This document shows positions 52,669-55,175 of a stretch of 55,175 nt of DNA, one piece after another. Each line of letters opens with the position of its first letter. Within the stretch, counting starts at the first letter, position 1. Below the pieces are notes generated by a model. The model searched no databases and was not told where the DNA came from. It saw only the letters and a program-made list of their open reading frames with translations. The stretch is taken from positions 1-55,175 of the forward strand of contig JAEZSL010000215.1 of NCBI GenBank assembly GCA_023443925.1. The letters run 5' to 3'. The stretch comes from Bacillota bacterium. Its GTDB lineage: Bacteria > Bacillota_A > Clostridia > Lachnospirales > Lachnospiraceae. Position numbers and translations under genes: made by a program.

Positions 52669-55107
52669 TCATTTCAGCCATTGATTATTCTGGTAAAAGT
52701 CCTTCCAGGGATCATTACCGCTAATCCGCCTCACTGCTTCGGCCATGTTAATGCCATCCGGCGCTACCGTATCAAGTTCTTCCCAGGAAATGGGCATAGA
52801 AATCCTGGCTCCTTTTCTTGCCCGGATGGAATAAGGTGCTACGCTGGTAGCGCCTCTGCCGTTTCGAATCCAGTCAATGAATATCTTATCGGTTCGCTTG
52901 GCTTTTCTAACATTGCTGGTATAACGGTCAGGCCACTTCTTTTCCATTACTTCGGCAACACTTTTTGCAAAGTCGTGAACCACATCCCAGGAAACGACAG
53001 GTTTTATAGGCACTACCACATGATAGCCTTTGCCGCCGCTGGTCTTTAAATAGGAGTTCAGCGAAAGGTCGTTAAGAATACTTTTAATATCCAGTACCCC
53101 CTGCCGCACCTGGCTTATATCCATCCCCTCATCCGGGTCCAGATCAAATACCATCATATCCGGTTTTTCCAGCTCCTCAGCACGGCTTCCCCAGGTATGA
53201 AATTCCAGCGTACCCATTTGTGCTTCATATATCAGCCCGGATATATTTTCAATATAGAAGTACTCTTCGGTTTCCCCTTCGCTATTTGTAACCGGAATTG
53301 TGATAATTCCTTTGCTGCCCGGGCCTGGATGCTTTTTAAAGAAGCAGGTCTGCGAAATTCCCTTGGGACAGCGTACAATACTTAAAATCCTATGGTTTAC
53401 AAAAGGAAGCATGCGTTCCGACACCTGCTCATAATACCGGATCACATCCACTTTTCTAATTTCTGGCTCTTCAAATATAATCTTATCCGGGTTACTGATC
53501 TTGATTCCCTGGATTAGAATCGAGTTGGTGTTTGCTGCCATTGGTGTCTCCGTTTCTATCATTGATGATGAATGAATATCCTCTTCTGCTTTTTCCCTCC
53601 TGATATCTTTTGGCTCCTTATCGGTCCTCAGACCCTTAAAACTTGCCTGCCTTAATAAATACTCCTGTGTCCACTCGGCAAATTTTATTTCCGCCACCAG
53701 TTCCGGTTCCAGCCAGGTGATCCGTTCATTTGATTTTGCCTTTGGAGCTATCCCAAAAGGGGAAGCTGCCCTCTTTCTGTTTTCAAACTTTTTCTCAAGT
53801 TCTAGCATGTCATGTTCACTCAGACCGGTACCGGCACGTCCGGCATAGACAAACTCTTCCCCTTCATAGACGCCAAGGAGCAGGGAACTGACTCCTCTTG
53901 TCTTTTTATCTGAAAGTGTATAACCTCCAATGACAAATTCCTGCCTCTTATCGCATTTAAGTTTGATCCAGTCACCGTTTCTGGTTCCGCTGTAGTTGGA
54001 ATCGGCTCTTTTACCAACGATTCCTTCCATCCCAGCCTCACAGGCTGCTGTAAAACTTTCCTTGCCGCTGCCCCTGACATGCCGGCTATAGTAGAGGTTT
54101 TTAGGTGCCTCTTTCAGTAAAGCTTCCAGTTTTTCTTTCCTGTCTATAAGCCGGTGTTCTCTAAGATCTACGCCGTCCAATGCCAGGAGATCAAATATTA
54201 TATAGGTCAGGTTTTTACCCTTTGGATTTTTCATATAGCTTTGCAGGGCTTGAAAATCCGTCTTGCCCACAGCGTCCGTAATTGTCATTTCACCGTCTAA
54301 TATCATTGCCCTTCCTCCGGCAAGTTCTATAAGGGAATAAGCAATATCGCGAAATCGCCTGGTATAATCGTTACCATTTCTGGTCATGAGCCGTGCGCTG
54401 CTGCCCTCAATAAAGCTAAGTATCCGGTAGCCATCGTATTTTAATTCATAGAGCCAGTCCTCACCCTCCGGAATGGTTTTTACCAATTTGGCCAATTGAA
54501 CTTCCGCCTTTTCAAATGGGTTCTTCGTAATCTTTTCGTCTTCCCCGTCTTCAATTTCCCTCATGGTGCGTCCGGTCCGGATGCTGGTGATAAATTCGGA
54601 TATACCCTCTTCCGATTTGACAAACTCATCTTTTTCTTTTAATAAAAGCCAGTTATCCTTGGTATCGCCTTCTTTCGCCTTCAGACGCACCAGGGCCCAT
54701 TTTCCCTTGAGTCTTCTTCCTTTCAATACAAACTTAAGTACTCCCTCACGGAGTCCGTCATCCACATCCCCGTGAGGTTCCCAGTAGCCCTCATCCCAAA
54801 GCATGATAATACCGCCGCCATATTCTCCTTTGGGAATGGTTCCCTCGAAATTCCGGTATTCCAGGGGATGTTCCTCCACATGAACGGCAAGCCGCTTGTC
54901 ACGGGTATCATAAGAAGGTCCTTTGGGCACTGCCCAGCTGAGTAAAACCCCGTCCCATTCTAAACGAACATCGTAATGGTCTCTGCGTGCCAAATGGTGC
55001 TGAACTACAAAACGCAGTCCTTCCCCGGCAGTTTCTGACATACCGACTGGTTCTAAGGTTCTTTCAAAATTTCTCTTCTCATTGTATTTGTTTAGCTTTT
55101 CAGACAT
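52669..55107 (-). CDS. ligD: DNA ligase D (phosphoesterase-ligase-polymerase)
   Basis: 812 residues, ATG 55107 with AAAGGAACC upstream, starting within six bases of the preceding Ku stop. Domain order: N-terminal 3'-phosphoesterase (HHLARRDHYDVRLEWDG, IPKGEYGGGIIMLWDEG), then ATP-dependent ligase with the adenylated lysine in LKYDGYRIL (near K223) and later GMEGIVGKRADSNYSGTRNG, then a primase-like polymerase domain (MMVFDLDPDEGMDISQVRQG near 652; SGGKGYHVVVPI). All three catalytic modules appear intact. In bacterial non-homologous end joining, LigD is recruited by Ku to process and seal double-strand breaks. Confidence 0.96.
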   Translation of the reverse strand: MSEKLNKYNEKRNFERTLEPVGMSETAGEGLRFVVQHHLARRDHYDVRLEWDGVLLSWAVPKGPSYDTRDKRLAVHVEEHPLEYRNFEGTIPKGEYGGGIIMLWDEGYWEPHGDVDDGLREGVLKFVLKGRRLKGKWALVRLKAKEGDTKDNWLLLKEKDEFVKSEEGISEFITSIRTGRTMREIEDGEDEKITKNPFEKAEVQLAKLVKTIPEGEDWLYELKYDGYRILSFIEGSSARLMTRNGNDYTRRFRDIAYSLIELAGGRAMILDGEMTITDAVGKTDFQALQSYMKNPKGKNLTYIIFDLLALDGVDLREHRLIDRKEKLEALLKEAPKNLYYSRHVRGSGKESFTAACEAGMEGIVGKRADSNYSGTRNGDWIKLKCDKRQEFVIGGYTLSDKKTRGVSSLLLGVYEGEEFVYAGRAGTGLSEHDMLELEKKFENRKRAASPFGIAPKAKSNERITWLEPELVAEIKFAEWTQEYLLRQASFKGLRTDKEPKDIRREKAEEDIHSSSMIETETPMAANTNSILIQGIKISNPDKIIFEEPEIRKVDVIRYYEQVSERMLPFVNHRILSIVRCPKGISQTCFFKKHPGPGSKGIITIPVTNSEGETEEYFYIENISGLIYEAQMGTLEFHTWGSRAEELEKPDMMVFDLDPDEGMDISQVRQGVLDIKSILNDLSLNSYLKTSGGKGYHVVVPIKPVVSWDVVHDFAKSVAEVMEKKWPDRYTSNVRKAKRTDKIFIDWIRNGRGATSVAPYSIRARKGARISMPISWEELDTVAPDGINMAEAVRRISGNDPWKDFYQNNQWLK

Positions 55108-55110
55108 AAA

Positions 55111-55175
55111 TTATGCCGGTTCCTTTTCTTTTTTGGCCTTCTCGACGCTGGCTCTTAATGCCTCCATAAGGTCTA
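55111..55175 (-). CDS. ku: Ku protein, C-terminal tail only
   Basis: The minus strand ends with the frame DLMEALRASVEKAKKEKEPA and stop TAA at 55113-55111, which is the usual C-terminal tail of bacterial Ku (DLMEAL...S...KAKK). The stop lies three bases before the LigD ATG, so ku and ligD form an operon. The remainder of the gene is outside the window. Confidence 0.8.
   Translation of the reverse strand, partial: DLMEALRASVEKAKKEKEPA

Overview
The window looks like chromosomal DNA from a low-GC Bacillota of class Clostridia, most likely a Lachnospiraceae-type organism. The inference rests on the gene families seen: LplABC-type sugar importers with YesM/YesN two-component control, a DUF6054-like protein, a degenerate GGDEF-LuxR regulator and many small GNAT, HD and nucleotidyltransferase genes. 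Strong AGGAGG ribosome sites and frequent TTG starts fit this. No rRNA, tRNA, CRISPR, insertion sequence or prophage core genes were seen.

Positions 1-5000 (all minus): a truncated bactofilin gene, a membrane-anchored polysaccharide deacetylase with an 18-bp tandem repeat in its linker, a free-standing PLP aminotransferase, and a MocR/GntR regulator carrying the same kind of aminotransferase domain.

Positions 5200-14300 (minus) form a carbohydrate-uptake locus: sensor kinase and YesN-type response regulator (4-bp overlap), a terminator, a lipoprotein solute-binding protein, a terminator-like hairpin, two permeases and a GH1 beta-glucosidase. No ATPase is encoded, so a shared MsmX-type ATPase is presumably used. 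Upstream lies a broken N-terminal remnant of a mannonate/galactonate dehydratase-type enolase-superfamily gene.

Positions 14400-18740: a small membrane protein diverging from a TetR regulator, then a GH4 alpha-galactosidase-like gene diverging from an AraC regulator, an arrangement like melA/melR. The intergenic region between the last two holds a tandem pair of a 72-bp two-hairpin repeat, which recurs at 26.4 kb and 30.6 kb.

Positions 18750-23220 (minus): a compact TetR - MFS exporter - PEP-synthase-like phosphotransferase unit. The phosphotransferase has the ATP-grasp/middle/His-swivel layout of rifampin phosphotransferases and no PEP barrel. Palindromes overlap both internal promoters, so this is a candidate drug-response cassette. 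Then come a chemoreceptor and a divergent GGDEF-LuxR regulator with a Cys cluster.

Positions 26700-52520 are about 30 small genes, all on the minus strand and mostly one-domain: GNAT acetyltransferases, HD phosphohydrolases, P-loop kinases, two nucleotidyltransferases (one a clear ANT(6) streptomycin adenylyltransferase), methyltransferases, alpha/beta hydrolases and several DUF proteins. They look like an accumulated accessory array and include one frameshifted gene and several very small ORFs. An autoregulated XRE-TPR regulator closes this block. The window ends with DNA ligase D and the C-terminal tail of Ku, the two-component bacterial NHEJ system.

All family names are from recognition of the protein sequence; no database search was run.
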